Source of the DNA: Gammaproteobacteria bacterium
GTDB lineage: Bacteria; Pseudomonadota; Gammaproteobacteria; SZUA-140
DNA length: 64,000 bases
NCBI GenBank assembly: GCA_021648525.1
Contig: JAKISP010000017.1
Span: forward strand, 1-64,000
Reading direction: 5' to 3'
In this document: positions 17,766 through 26,931 of the stretch, piece after piece
Layout of the letters: each line of letters begins with the position of its first letter
Position numbering within the stretch: position 1 is the first letter of the stretch
Translations under genes and position numbers: made by a program
Notes under the pieces: model-generated
What the model saw: the letters and a program-made list of their open reading frames with translations, nothing else
Told to the model about the DNA's origin: nothing
Databases searched by the model: none

Positions 17766-19148
17766 CTAAAATGGAATCACCAGGTCAGCAGATATTTTTA
17801 ACATCTTGGTTTTAAACATCCCCTGAATTCGCCGCAGTGCATCCTCATTATCCGCTTCAAAACGAATCACTAAACAAGGCGTTGTATTAGAGGCCCGCAC
17901 CAATCCCCAACCATCACCAAAATCAACACGCATACCATCAATCGTCGTCACCTCACCATCATCAAAACTAACTTCTGCAAGAAACCGTTTGACAAAGGCA
18001 TGATGTTCACCTTCTACCATTTTCACCTGCAACTCAGGTGTACTACAGGATTCTGGTAGCGTTGCAAAAAGATCTTTTGGTACTACATCACTGTTAGTCA
18101 ATATTTCCAGCAGGCGCGCCCCCGTATAGATACCATCATCAAATCCATACCAGCGCTCTTTAAAAAAGATATGACCACTCATTTCACCCGCCAACAATGC
18201 GCCACTCTCTTTCATCTTTGCCTTAATCAACGAATGACCTGTTTTCCACATTAATGGTTTTCCGCCATGCTGCTCAATCACCTTGCCCAGGTGATTACTG
18301 CATTTGATGTCATAAATAATTTCTGCGCCGGGGTTTCGCGAGAGCACATCCGCGGCATACAGCATCATCTGTCTATCAGGCCAGATGATATGCCCTGACG
18401 AATCCACCACACCCAGCCGATCACCATCACCATCAAATGCAAATCCCAGGTCAGCGTTATACGCCTTCACTGCAAGAATCATATCCTGCAAATTTTTTGG
18501 TTGACTCGGATCGGGATGGTGATTGGGGAAATTCCCATCCACCTCACAAAAAAGTTCAATCACATCACAGCCCAGCTTTCTCAGGAGCTGAGGCGCAATC
18601 ACGCCAGCCACGCCGTTCCCACAATCGACAACCACTTTAAGCTGATTCGGTAACTTAATGTCATCCAGCACACAGGCAAGATAGTCAGGCATGATATCGA
18701 TTTCACGGTACGTGCCTTCATCTTCCAGATGATAGTCATCCTGTTCGATACGGCATCTTAGACTTTGGATAGCCTCTTCAGCTAACGTCTCACCGTCCAG
18801 CATCATTTTAAAACCGTTATAGTTCGCTGGATTGTGACTCCCCGTCACCATCACACCAGAACCAATATCCAGGTAGTGTACTGCAAAATATAACAACGGC
18901 GTTGGCACCATGCCAACATCAATCACATCACGACCCGTATCTCTCAGCCCTCGCGTTAATGCAGCAACAAACAGGCGACCAGAAAGCCGCCCATCACGTG
19001 CCACCGCAACCGTCTTCTGCTGGCGCGCATGTGCCTCACTGCCGATCGCTCGCCCAATGTTGTAGACCACATTTTCCGTCAGCGTCTCACCAACGATACC
19101 GCGAATATCGTACGCTTTAAAAATAGAAGCCGGGACATTACTACCCAT
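17766..19148 (-). CDS. algC: phosphomannomutase/phosphoglucomutase
   Basis: Interconverts hexose 1- and 6-phosphates, supplying mannose and glucose phosphates for polysaccharide and LPS synthesis. All four alpha-D-phosphohexomutase signatures are present: phosphoserine loop VMVTGSHNPANYNG, metal site DGDGDRLG, sugar-specificity loop GEMSGH and phosphate-binding RASNTTPCLVIRFE. 460 residues, matching Pseudomonas AlgC in length. Lies between dut and argB on the same strand with short gaps, so co-transcription is likely. Confidence 0.93.
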   Translation of the reverse strand: MGSNVPASIFKAYDIRGIVGETLTENVVYNIGRAIGSEAHARQQKTVAVARDGRLSGRLFVAALTRGLRDTGRDVIDVGMVPTPLLYFAVHYLDIGSGVMVTGSHNPANYNGFKMMLDGETLAEEAIQSLRCRIEQDDYHLEDEGTYREIDIMPDYLACVLDDIKLPNQLKVVVDCGNGVAGVIAPQLLRKLGCDVIELFCEVDGNFPNHHPDPSQPKNLQDMILAVKAYNADLGFAFDGDGDRLGVVDSSGHIIWPDRQMMLYAADVLSRNPGAEIIYDIKCSNHLGKVIEQHGGKPLMWKTGHSLIKAKMKESGALLAGEMSGHIFFKERWYGFDDGIYTGARLLEILTNSDVVPKDLFATLPESCSTPELQVKMVEGEHHAFVKRFLAEVSFDDGEVTTIDGMRVDFGDGWGLVRASNTTPCLVIRFEADNEDALRRIQGMFKTKMLKISADLVIPF

Positions 19149-19195
19149 AACCAGTACTACTCCCTATCAGATTTCACTCAATTATTACCAGTACA

Positions 19196-19654
19196 CTAGT
19201 GCCGACCGGAATGACCAAAGCCACCAGCGCCACGATCACTACTATCAAATTCCTCAACCACTTCAAAGCTTGCCTGCACCACGGGCACAAATACCATTTG
19301 CGCAATACGTTCACCAACATTAATTTCAAATGGGGTATCACCGCGATTCCAGCATGAAACAAACAACTGTCCCTGATAATCAGAATCGATCAAGCCCACC
19401 AGATTCCCCAGCACAATGCCATGCTTATGGCCCAGCCCAGAACGTGGTAACAACACGGCTGCCAACGATGGATCCGCAACGTGGATTGCCAGCCCGGTCG
19501 GAATCAACTGTGTCTCACCAGGCTTAATCTCCAACGCCTCATCAATGCACGCCCGCAGATCCATTCCCGCCGATCCTGCTGTGGCATATGCAGGTAGTGG
19601 CAATTCATTGCCAATGCGTGAATCAAGAATTTTCAGTTGAATTTTTTGCATCAA
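19196..19654 (-). CDS. dut: dUTP diphosphatase
   Basis: Trimeric dUTPase that hydrolyses dUTP to dUMP, keeping uracil out of DNA and feeding dTMP synthesis. The five family motifs are visible: [29 protein letters not shown] and the C-terminal arm [12 protein letters not shown]. 152 residues. The start overlaps the end of coaBC by about 30 bases; two adjacent ATG codons (19654, 19651) are possible. The coaBC-dut pair is a classic gammaproteobacterial arrangement. Confidence 0.95.
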   Translation of the reverse strand: MMQKIQLKILDSRIGNELPLPAYATAGSAGMDLRACIDEALEIKPGETQLIPTGLAIHVADPSLAAVLLPRSGLGHKHGIVLGNLVGLIDSDYQGQLFVSCWNRGDTPFEINVGERIAQMVFVPVVQASFEVVEEFDSSDRGAGGFGHSGRH

Positions 19655-20837
19655 ACCTCTCCGCTACAATTTCAATCAATAAGCGCGCTAATTTTTCTTT
19701 AGGTGCCATGGGTAACTCAACGCCACCATTTTGCCACAACACCGTTAATGCGTTTTCATCACTATCAAAACCGCCGCGCTCACCACCCACCCAATTGGCG
19801 GCAATCAAATCCAGCGACTTCTTTTCTAATTTAATGCGCGCATTTTTTTCCAGATGCTCAGTCTCAGCGGCAAAGCCCACCACAAACATGTCACCTCTGT
19901 TTTCTGCAATGGTTGCCAGGATATCCGGCGTCTGCTCAAGCGAAAGCTGCGCACTACCCGCCTGTTTTTTAATCTTCTGCGTCGCCACCTGCAACGGACG
20001 ATAATCAGCCACTGCCGCGGCTGCAATCACAATATCCGGTGCCTCATACGCCTGCACCGCCGCCAGCATCTGCTCTGCTGAACGCACATCGATTCGCGAG
20101 ACTCGAGCCGGGGTATCCAGCGACACCGGGCCACTGATCAATGTCACCAACGCACCCGCCTCAGCCGCTGCTGCCGCGATCGAAAACCCCATTTTGCCAG
20201 AGCTACGATTTGAGATATAGCGCACCGGATCAATATCCTCCTGCGTTGGCCCTGCCGTCACCAATACGCGACAGCCCGCCAATACCCCAGTCTCAAACTG
20301 TTCAGTGCATTTTGCAACGATTTGATCAGGTTCGAGCATACGTCCCGCACCCACGTCACCACACGCCTGTTCACCCACCGCAGGCCCCAATAGCGTCACG
20401 CCGCGTTCAACCAGCATCGCGACATTGGCCTGTGTCGCCGCATTTGCCCACATCTGCTGGTTCATAGCCGGTGCCACCGCCAACGGCGCCGCACTGGCGA
20501 GGCAAATCGCAGAAAGCAGATCATCTGCACGCCCCTGAGCCAGCCTCGCAGTAAAATTGGCGCTCGCGGGTGCGATCACAATCAGATCCGCCCAGCGCGC
20601 CTGCTCGATATGCCCCATAGTTGCCTCAGCATCCGCATCCATCAATGCACAGTGCACCGGCCGCCCAGAGAGTGTCTGCAGGGTAAAGGGCGTTACAAAG
20701 GCCTGTGCTGCCTCGGTCATCACCACCTGCACGGTTGCACCCACATCCATCAGGCGGCGCACCAGCTCGGCACTCTTATAAGCCGCAATGCTACCGGTCA
20801 CCCCCAGCAAGATTCGTTTATTCGCTAGTTTTGCCAC
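19623..20837 (-). CDS. coaBC: bifunctional phosphopantothenoylcysteine decarboxylase/synthetase
   Basis: Two consecutive steps of coenzyme A synthesis. The N-terminal flavoprotein half has [16 protein letters not shown], the active-site histidine region ([22 protein letters not shown]) and the AMNQQMW substrate loop; the C-terminal synthetase half has [27 protein letters not shown]. The frame opens at 20963, but I choose the GTG at 20837 ([13 protein letters not shown]): the family starts just before this motif and AGGT lies upstream. The upstream 42 codons do not resemble the family. Divergent from radC. Confidence 0.93.
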   Translation of the reverse strand: MAKLANKRILLGVTGSIAAYKSAELVRRLMDVGATVQVVMTEAAQAFVTPFTLQTLSGRPVHCALMDADAEATMGHIEQARWADLIVIAPASANFTARLAQGRADDLLSAICLASAAPLAVAPAMNQQMWANAATQANVAMLVERGVTLLGPAVGEQACGDVGAGRMLEPDQIVAKCTEQFETGVLAGCRVLVTAGPTQEDIDPVRYISNRSSGKMGFSIAAAAAEAGALVTLISGPVSLDTPARVSRIDVRSAEQMLAAVQAYEAPDIVIAAAAVADYRPLQVATQKIKKQAGSAQLSLEQTPDILATIAENRGDMFVVGFAAETEHLEKNARIKLEKKSLDLIAANWVGGERGGFDSDENALTVLWQNGGVELPMAPKEKLARLLIEIVAERFDAKNSTENS

Positions 20838-20986
20838 CCAAATAACCTGTCCATTCAATCGGCAGGCGACTTCAGCCCAACGCAACCGAAAGCCCCTGAA
20901 AATAAAAGGCGTAAGATAACATTTAATCCAGGCCGTGACTTGTACTATAGTACGATCATCCATCAGGCATTCACACGGAGGTGACC

Positions 20987-21664
20987 ATGCTACCCATCAA
21001 AGACTGGCCAGTGAACGAGCGCCCACGGGAAAAACTGCAACTACGCGGCGCTGAAGCGCTCTCGGACGCTGAACTGCTCGCTATTTTCCTGCGCACTGGC
21101 ATTCGCGGCAAAACCGCAGTGGATCTCGCGCGCGACCTGCTCAATGAACACGGCACGCTGCGAAAATTACTCAGTGCCGATCACGACCGTTTCTGCCAGA
21201 GCGCAGGCCTCGGTACGGCCAAATTTGTCCAGCTACAGGCGGTGCTCGAAATGAGCCGCCGCCACCTGGGTGAAGCACTTGAACGCAGCGAACCACTCAG
21301 CTCACCGCAAGACACACGTCGATTTTTACTCGCTCAGTTGCGCGATTACGACTTCGAGGTCTTCGCCTGCCTCTTTCTCGACAACCGTAATCGCGTCATC
21401 TGCTTTGAAAAGCTCTTTACCGGCACCATCAACGGTGCCAGCGTTCACCCGCGCGAAGTGGTCAGGAAAAGCCTGCAGCACAATGCTGCCGCCGTGATCT
21501 TCGCCCACAATCACCCATCTGGCATAGCAGAACCGAGCAGCGCCGACAAATTACTGACTCGCCAGTTACAGGGTGCGCTCAAATTAATCGACATCCGTGT
21601 ACTCGACCACCTGATTGTCGGTGATGGCCATGTGCTCTCATTTGCCGAACAAGGCCTGATGTAA
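20987..21664 (+). CDS. radC: RadC/JAB-domain DNA repair-family protein
   Basis: Historically named a DNA repair protein; its molecular role remains unclear. Contains an N-terminal helix-hairpin-helix region ([28 protein letters not shown]) and a C-terminal JAB/MPN metalloprotease-like domain with the metal motif HNHPSG...S/D ([23 protein letters not shown]). Start at ATG 20987 with GGAGGT four bases upstream; an upstream GTG lies inside the ribosome site. Divergent from coaBC across about 150 bases containing the palindrome GTACTATAGTAC (20942-20953). Confidence 0.93.
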   Translation: MLPIKDWPVNERPREKLQLRGAEALSDAELLAIFLRTGIRGKTAVDLARDLLNEHGTLRKLLSADHDRFCQSAGLGTAKFVQLQAVLEMSRRHLGEALERSEPLSSPQDTRRFLLAQLRDYDFEVFACLFLDNRNRVICFEKLFTGTINGASVHPREVVRKSLQHNAAAVIFAHNHPSGIAEPSSADKLLTRQLQGALKLIDIRVLDHLIVGDGHVLSFAEQGLM

Positions 21665-21697
21665 CCCATTGATCTATAAAGGTCACGTTTTTTATAC

Positions 21698-21726
21698 TTG
21701 CCTCATCCTGAGCATTTTGGTATAAA
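21698..21726 (+). promoter_or_regulatory. sigma70 promoter for rpmB-rpmG
   Basis: TTGCCT (21698-21703), a 17-base spacer and TATAAA (21721-21726) form a strong promoter between radC and rpmB, so the ribosomal genes need not depend on radC transcription. Confidence 0.65.
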
Positions 21727-21771
21727 GTCCGGCTTCGCTTATGCAGTTCTCGTTTTGGAGGCTTTAGAACA

Positions 21772-22008
21772 ATGTCCAGGGTATGTCAGGTCACAGGAAA
21801 ACGACCAATGGTGGGAAATAATGTTTCTCACGCAAACAATAAAACAAGGCGCCGTTTCCTGCCTAACCTCTCGACCCATCGTTTCTGGGTTGAAGGCGAG
21901 AACCGCTGGGTTCGTCTGCGCATCAGTTCAAAAGGCATGCGCATTATCGACAAATGCGGCATCGACAAAGTCCTGGGCGACATGCGCGCTCGCGGCGAAA
22001 AAGTTTAA
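21772..22008 (+). CDS. rpmB: 50S ribosomal protein L28
   Basis: Large-subunit ribosomal protein. 78 residues beginning [23 protein letters not shown], then [10 protein letters not shown] and [17 protein letters not shown], all diagnostic of L28. The ribosome site GGAGG is 10 bases before the ATG. Followed 11 bases later by rpmG, the normal two-gene operon. Confidence 0.97.
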   Translation: MSRVCQVTGKRPMVGNNVSHANNKTRRRFLPNLSTHRFWVEGENRWVRLRISSKGMRIIDKCGIDKVLGDMRARGEKV

Positions 22009-22019
22009 GGAGCAAAGAG

Positions 22020-22175
22020 ATGCGTGAAAAAATCAGACTCGTTTCCAGTGCCAAAACCGGCCACTTCTACACCACTGACAAAAACAAACGCACCATGCCA
22101 GAAAAGATGGAGATCAAAAAGTTTGATCCTGTCGTACGTAAGCATGTGATGTACAAAGAAGCTAAAATCAAATAA
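22020..22175 (+). CDS. rpmG: 50S ribosomal protein L33
   Basis: Large-subunit ribosomal protein, 51 residues ([19 protein letters not shown]). It lacks the paired CxxC zinc ligands, so it is the zinc-independent (C-minus) form, as in many Gammaproteobacteria. AAGGAG precedes the ATG. A strong terminator follows. Confidence 0.97.
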   Translation: MREKIRLVSSAKTGHFYTTDKNKRTMPEKMEIKKFDPVVRKHVMYKEAKIK

Positions 22176-22202
22176 TTAAACTAGATTTAGCTGAAGAAAA
22201 AA

Positions 22203-22229
22203 CCCTCGCCACGAGGGCTTTTTTTTGCC
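22203..22229 (+). terminator. rho-independent terminator of rpmBG
   Basis: CCCTCG and CGAGGG form a short GC-rich stem with a three-base loop, followed by a run of eight T residues, 28 bases after the rpmG stop. Preceded by an A-run, so it may also act on the other strand. Confidence 0.9.
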
Positions 22230-22509
22230 CGGATTCAAGCGACACCAGCTGCCTTTTTTATCCAGATTGCGATCAACCAGCGGCTAAAGCCGATGGCTTC
22301 GAATTACAACTGAAAGCCAGGGCATTACCCCCCCCCGGTGCGATGAACTGAAATTCTACAGGACAACTTATAGCTGAATTGCTACATTGTAAATTTTTAT
22401 GATGGGTATCTGTTTAGCTGTCTGTGTAGCTGACAATCGCTCTTCTGTTTAACATTTCCATATGTTGATGCATGACACAGAGTATGGCGTTTTTCCTCAA
22501 GGAAGAAAT
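22230..22509. other. gene-free interval before acetyltransferase
   Basis: 280 bases with no supported gene. A run of ten C residues (around 22330) is the only unusual feature. Promoter signals for the following gene are not clear. Confidence 0.4.
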
Positions 22510-23157
22510 ATGGTGCAAATAAAAATTCGACCCGCGCGAAACAAAGATATCTCTTTTCTTGGTTGGGTGATGTTTACAGCTGCGCGTTCTCACCTCGACG
22601 AATCGCCCTGGAGCGTGATCTTCCATGAACCAGAAACACGAACCCGAATATTATTGGAGCGCATGTCTCAAATCCCGGCTCTGTCCTGGTCCCACGTTTC
22701 GAAGTTCTGGATTGCTGAGGTGGACGGGGTTCCTGCTGCTGCTATGTGTGGATTCGAACCAATGACTGAGAGTTCTCCCATTGCCGAGTTTGAACTTGAC
22801 GTTGCAAAACAAGCATTCAACTATTCCGAAGAACGTCTGACCGGCGTCCGCGATCGCCTCACAATTGCGACGTCAGGATTTCCCAAGGACCTACCCGATA
22901 TATGGGGAATTGAAAATGTTGCCGTCCTGCCGGAATTTCGTGGCAAAGGGTTGCTTGATCGCCTGTTCGGGCACATCCTCGAAGAAGGGATGAAGAAAGG
23001 CTTTAAACGAGCGCAAATCCTGTGCTTGATTGGTAATGAGCCGGGCCAGCAAGCATTTGAACGCAATGGATTCAAGGTGTTGTCCCAGAAAACAAACCCA
23101 GCGTTCAATGAGCTATTTGGAACGCCTGGTGCCAGACTGCTTGCTCAGGATTTATGA
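22510..23157 (+). CDS. GNAT-family N-acetyltransferase
   Basis: Cytoplasmic acyl-CoA-dependent acetyltransferase of unknown substrate. The start at 22510 (MVQIKIRPARNKD) has AAGGAAG upstream; an in-frame ATG 48 bases earlier has none. The acetyl-CoA-binding motif A is visible as IENVAVLPEFRGKGLLDRLFGHIL (Q/RxxGxG/A type, RGKG), followed by the C-terminal strand QQAFERNGFKVL. 215 residues. Convergent with the CusF-like gene; no clear functional link to either neighbour. Confidence 0.85.
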   Translation: MVQIKIRPARNKDISFLGWVMFTAARSHLDESPWSVIFHEPETRTRILLERMSQIPALSWSHVSKFWIAEVDGVPAAAMCGFEPMTESSPIAEFELDVAKQAFNYSEERLTGVRDRLTIATSGFPKDLPDIWGIENVAVLPEFRGKGLLDRLFGHILEEGMKKGFKRAQILCLIGNEPGQQAFERNGFKVLSQKTNPAFNELFGTPGARLLAQDL

Positions 23158-23264
23158 TCGATTCGGCTGCGCCAGTTTACATCTACGGATGCAACCAGGA
23201 AACAGACAGATCAGACCCGCGCCAGGTAAAGGCGGCGTTCTACTGAACGCCACCGCCACATCCA

Positions 23265-23615
23265 TCACTCTGCTTCGATGTCGGTAATCACGTAACGTTT
23301 GTCCCGTGTTTCGATAAACTCAAAATCCACTTTGTCGCCTACTTCAACTTCATCCAGCAGATCAGCATCGTCCACAGCGAAAAACATTTTCATACCCATC
23401 CAGCCGATGCTTTTGATGGGGCCATGTTTGAGTTCTATTTTTTTGGCTTTGCTGTCGATGGCGGTGACTGTGCCAACACCATGATGAGTCTGGTTTGAAG
23501 CCAACATCAAAGCTTGTTTTGAAAACGCATTTTCAGCGTTGACCTGCACGGGTGCTATGAAGGCTCCTAATGCTAGAACCATCGCTGTTGCCGTAATAAT
23601 CGATTTCAGTTTCAT
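23265..23615 (-). CDS. cusF: CusF-like periplasmic copper-binding protein
   Basis: Periplasmic metallochaperone expected to hand Cu(I)/Ag(I) to the adjacent Cus-type pump. Signal peptide (KSIITATAMVLALGAFIAPVQVNA). The mature domain is a CusF-type OB fold: GVGTVTAIDSKAKKIELKHG, then IKSIGWMGMKMFFAV, supplying the His, Trp and Met metal ligands, and VGDKVDFEFIE. 116 residues. It is the last gene of the leftward cus cluster, 139 bases after the permease, with palindromic repeats between. Confidence 0.85.
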   Translation of the reverse strand: MKLKSIITATAMVLALGAFIAPVQVNAENAFSKQALMLASNQTHHGVGTVTAIDSKAKKIELKHGPIKSIGWMGMKMFFAVDDADLLDEVEVGDKVDFEFIETRDKRYVITDIEAE

Positions 23616-23650
23616 TGTTTAATTCCTCTTGGTTAAATTTCTGGTTTCTG

Positions 23651-23735
23651 GTTCCCACGCTCCAGCGTGGTAACCCATGTCATCGGTATGCATTCCCACG
23701 GAAGACCGTGGGAACGAGCGTATCTCCATCACGTC
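23651..23735. repeat. palindromic intergenic repeat
   Basis: Two hairpin units, GTTCCCACGCTCCAGCGTGG and a second around TTCCCACG...CGTGGGAACG, fill the gap between the Cus permease and the CusF-like gene. This sequence type is a widespread intergenic palindromic repeat in Proteobacteria. It may affect stability of the cus mRNA. Confidence 0.6.
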
Positions 23736-23754
23736 ATGACCCGCCCTCCCCAGG

Positions 23755-26700
23755 TTATTCATCGCTTGTGCGCAATGACCACCCTTTCCAGATAGCGAAA
23801 ACAGCGGGAAAAAGGATCAACACCGTGACCAGCGCCGAGGCGATTCCACCGACCATCGGTGCGGCAATGCGTTTCATCACATCTGCACCGGTGCCGTCAC
23901 TCCAGAGGATGGGGATCAACCCCAGCAGCAGCGCCAACCCGGTCATCAGCATAGGGCGAATGCGTCGTCCTGCGCCTTCTATAATCACCTCCAGCAGGTC
24001 TTGATCTGTTTGTAAACCACCATCGGCCTGACGCTGGCGGTAGGCCATGCCGAGATAGAGCATCATCAATACGCCCATCGCGGTGTCTACTCCCGCCAGG
24101 GCGATCATGCCGACCCACACCGCAACACTAAGATTGTAGTCCAACCAGGCGAGCAGCCACACTGCGCCGATCAGTGAAAAGGGCACTGCTAACAGAATGA
24201 TGAGCGATTCCACCACCGATTTGCGATTGATAAACAACATGAAGAAGATGATGAACAGGGTCAGTGGTACAACAACCATAAGTTTGGCCCTGGCGCGTTC
24301 GAAGTATTTAAACTGCCCGGCCCAGTCAAGACGATAACCAGGCGGTACGGCGGCCTGTTCTGAGACGACTTTTTTGGCCGCCGCCACGTAGTCGGCGATG
24401 CCAATCTTGTCGTTCACATCAACAAATACGTACCCCACCAACTGGCCGTTTTCGTTACGCAACATCGGTGGGCCGGTGCGGAAGTTCAGCTCGGCCAGTT
24501 GCGCCAGCGGAATTTGCGCGCCCGTCGGGGTCGGTACCAACACCCTTTTCAGTGCCTCCGGATCATCACGAAAATCGCGTGCATAACGCAGGTTGATGGC
24601 GTAACGTTCTCGTCCCTCCACCGTCTCCGAAACAGTCATGCCACCCACTGCCACCATGATCACCTCTTCGACATCGGCGATAGTGAGACCGTAGCGGGCG
24701 ATTTTTTTGCGGTCGATATCGAAGTCGAGAAAATAGCCGCCACTGATACGCTCAGCAAAGGCACTGCGGGTATAGGGTGCGGTACGCTCATCATCCTGTA
24801 GCGCCTGCTCGATACGAATGCCAGTGGCTTCCACGGTATCCAGATCATCACCAAACACCTTGATGCCCAGCGTTGAGCGAATGCCGGTCGCCAACATTTC
24901 GGTACGGGTCTGGATCGGCATCCACCAGACATTGGGCATACCGGGGTAACGCAGTTGCGCATCCATCTCGGCCAGCAGGCTCTCCCAGGTGACACCCTCA
25001 CGCCACTGATCTTTTGGTTTGAAGGTCACGACGATCTCGGCCATGGAGAGTGGTGCCGGATCGGTGGGGCTGGTGGAGCGCCCCATCTTGCCGAAGACCC
25101 GCTCGACTTCGGGGAAGGCTTTTAGCTCCTTGTCCATGGCATGTAACACCTTGCCTGCTTCAGTGATGGACATGCCCGGCACCGCCGTCGGCATGTAGAG
25201 GATGCTGCCCTCGTTCAGCGGCGGCATGAACTCGTTACCTAATTCCATGAATACCGGCACCGTGGCCACCAGGGCGGTGATGGCACCACCGACAACCCAC
25301 CAACGTAGCTTCACCGCCAGTCGAACAATGGGCGTATACACCGCAACCAGAGCGCGATTGATCCAACTCTTGTCACCGCGAATTTTGCCGCGAATCAGCA
25401 ACACCGCCAGGGCTGGGGTGAAGGTGATCGCAAGCAGCGCGGCAAATCCCATGGAGTAGGTTTTGGTGTAGGCAAGCGGTTTGAAGAGCCGACCTTCAGT
25501 GCCTTCCAGCGCGAAGACCGGCAGGAAAGAGACGGTGATGATCAGCAGCGAGAAGAAGATGCTCGGCCCTACCTCTTGCATGGCGCGGATGATCACATCG
25601 TTGCGATTACCCTGTTTATTCCATCTCTCCAACCGTTTATGAATGTTTTCAATCATCACGATAGAGGCATCCACCATCGCACCAATGGCTACGGCGATAC
25701 CACCCAAAGACATAATATTCATCGTTAGATTTTGTTCAGACATGGGGATAAACGACAACAGAATCGCCACCGGCAACGTGAGGATGGCGATCAACGCTGA
25801 ACGAAAGTGGAGCAGGAAGACCATGATGATAAGTGACACCACAATCATCTCTTCCATGAGGGTCTGCTTCAAGGTATCGATGGCCTGATTGATCAGCTCA
25901 GAACGGTCGTAGACGGTGATAATTTCTACGCCTTCTGGCAACGCCGCCTGCGCTTCAACCAGGCGCTCTTTGACCCGCTCGATCACCCCCAATGCATCTT
26001 CGCCATAACGCATCACCACCGTGCCACCGACCACTTCGCCTTCGCCATCCAGCTCGGCCAGACCCCGGCGCATGGCTGGGCCAAGGCTTATCACCGCCAC
26101 ATCTTTCAACAGGATGGGGATGCCCTTCTTACCTAAACCAATGGCGATCTCTTCAATGTCACCTTTGTTCTCTATGTACCCCCGACCGCGAATGAACTGC
26201 TCATGGCCTGCGATCTCCAATACCCGACCACCGATATCGTTATTGGAACGACGCACCGCTTCCGCGATTTTTTTCAGCGGGATGCCGTAAGCCGCCAGTT
26301 TGTTGGGATCGAGCTGAATCTGGTACTCCTTGACGAAGCCACCTACCGAAGCCACTTCGGCCACACCCTTCACTGACTCCAGCCAGTAACGCAGTTTGAA
26401 ATCCTGCAAGCTACGTAGCTCAGCCAGGTTGTGGTTGCCACTCTTATCCACCAGTGCATATTGGAACACCCAACCCACACCCGTGGCATCGGGGCCGAGG
26501 GTCGGTTGCACATCGTCCGGCAATTTGCCTTGCGCCGAATTAAGATACTCCAGCACCCGCGAACGTGCCCAGTAGATGTCGGTGCCTTCATCAAAAATGA
26601 CGTAGACAAACGAGAGACCCATGTAACTCTGGCCTCGCACGGACTGTACTTTGGGTGCCGCTAACAACGAGGCACTGAGCGGGTAGGTGATCTGATCCTC

Positions 26701-26931
26701 CACCAGATCGGGACTGCGCCCCGGCCACTCGGTGTAGATGATCACCTGCACATCGGAAAGGTCAGGAATGGCATCCAGCGGCGTATCAAGCAGTGACTTA
26801 TAACCCCAGAAGGTTGCCGCGATCACGACCAGCAGTGTCAATAACTGGTTTCGCGCGCAGTAGTTGATAAGCCATTCGACTGGACCATATGTTGAAATAC
26901 CATGGCCGGAGGTGTTAGGTTCCTTTACCAT
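23755..26931 (-). CDS. cusA: CusA-type heavy-metal RND permease
   Basis: Inner-membrane proton-driven pump of a tripartite Cu(I)/Ag(I) exporter, 1058 residues with the usual twelve-helix RND layout. The TM4 signature GAMVDASIVMIENIHKRLE is the monovalent-metal (CusA/SilA) form. The three metal-binding methionines of CusA have counterparts: ILYMPTAVPG, PAPLSMAEIVVTFKP and TEMLATGIRS. Its ATG overlaps the end of the adaptor gene by seven bases, so the two are translationally coupled. No outer-membrane channel gene is in this cluster; the TolC-family protein at 48.6 kb could serve. Confidence 0.93.
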   Translation of the reverse strand: MVKEPNTSGHGISTYGPVEWLINYCARNQLLTLLVVIAATFWGYKSLLDTPLDAIPDLSDVQVIIYTEWPGRSPDLVEDQITYPLSASLLAAPKVQSVRGQSYMGLSFVYVIFDEGTDIYWARSRVLEYLNSAQGKLPDDVQPTLGPDATGVGWVFQYALVDKSGNHNLAELRSLQDFKLRYWLESVKGVAEVASVGGFVKEYQIQLDPNKLAAYGIPLKKIAEAVRRSNNDIGGRVLEIAGHEQFIRGRGYIENKGDIEEIAIGLGKKGIPILLKDVAVISLGPAMRRGLAELDGEGEVVGGTVVMRYGEDALGVIERVKERLVEAQAALPEGVEIITVYDRSELINQAIDTLKQTLMEEMIVVSLIIMVFLLHFRSALIAILTLPVAILLSFIPMSEQNLTMNIMSLGGIAVAIGAMVDASIVMIENIHKRLERWNKQGNRNDVIIRAMQEVGPSIFFSLLIITVSFLPVFALEGTEGRLFKPLAYTKTYSMGFAALLAITFTPALAVLLIRGKIRGDKSWINRALVAVYTPIVRLAVKLRWWVVGGAITALVATVPVFMELGNEFMPPLNEGSILYMPTAVPGMSITEAGKVLHAMDKELKAFPEVERVFGKMGRSTSPTDPAPLSMAEIVVTFKPKDQWREGVTWESLLAEMDAQLRYPGMPNVWWMPIQTRTEMLATGIRSTLGIKVFGDDLDTVEATGIRIEQALQDDERTAPYTRSAFAERISGGYFLDFDIDRKKIARYGLTIADVEEVIMVAVGGMTVSETVEGRERYAINLRYARDFRDDPEALKRVLVPTPTGAQIPLAQLAELNFRTGPPMLRNENGQLVGYVFVDVNDKIGIADYVAAAKKVVSEQAAVPPGYRLDWAGQFKYFERARAKLMVVVPLTLFIIFFMLFINRKSVVESLIILLAVPFSLIGAVWLLAWLDYNLSVAVWVGMIALAGVDTAMGVLMMLYLGMAYRQRQADGGLQTDQDLLEVIIEGAGRRIRPMLMTGLALLLGLIPILWSDGTGADVMKRIAAPMVGGIASALVTVLILFPAVFAIWKGWSLRTSDE

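Noticed and set aside
20942-20953. GTACTATAGTAC palindrome as a regulator operator for coaBC/radC
   Set aside because: A single 12-base palindrome with no second copy nearby and no known regulator for these genes; not enough to call an operator.
20838-20963. Longer N-terminus of CoaBC
   Set aside because: The extra 42 codons do not match the family and overlap the divergent promoter region; the GTG at 20837 fits the conserved start.
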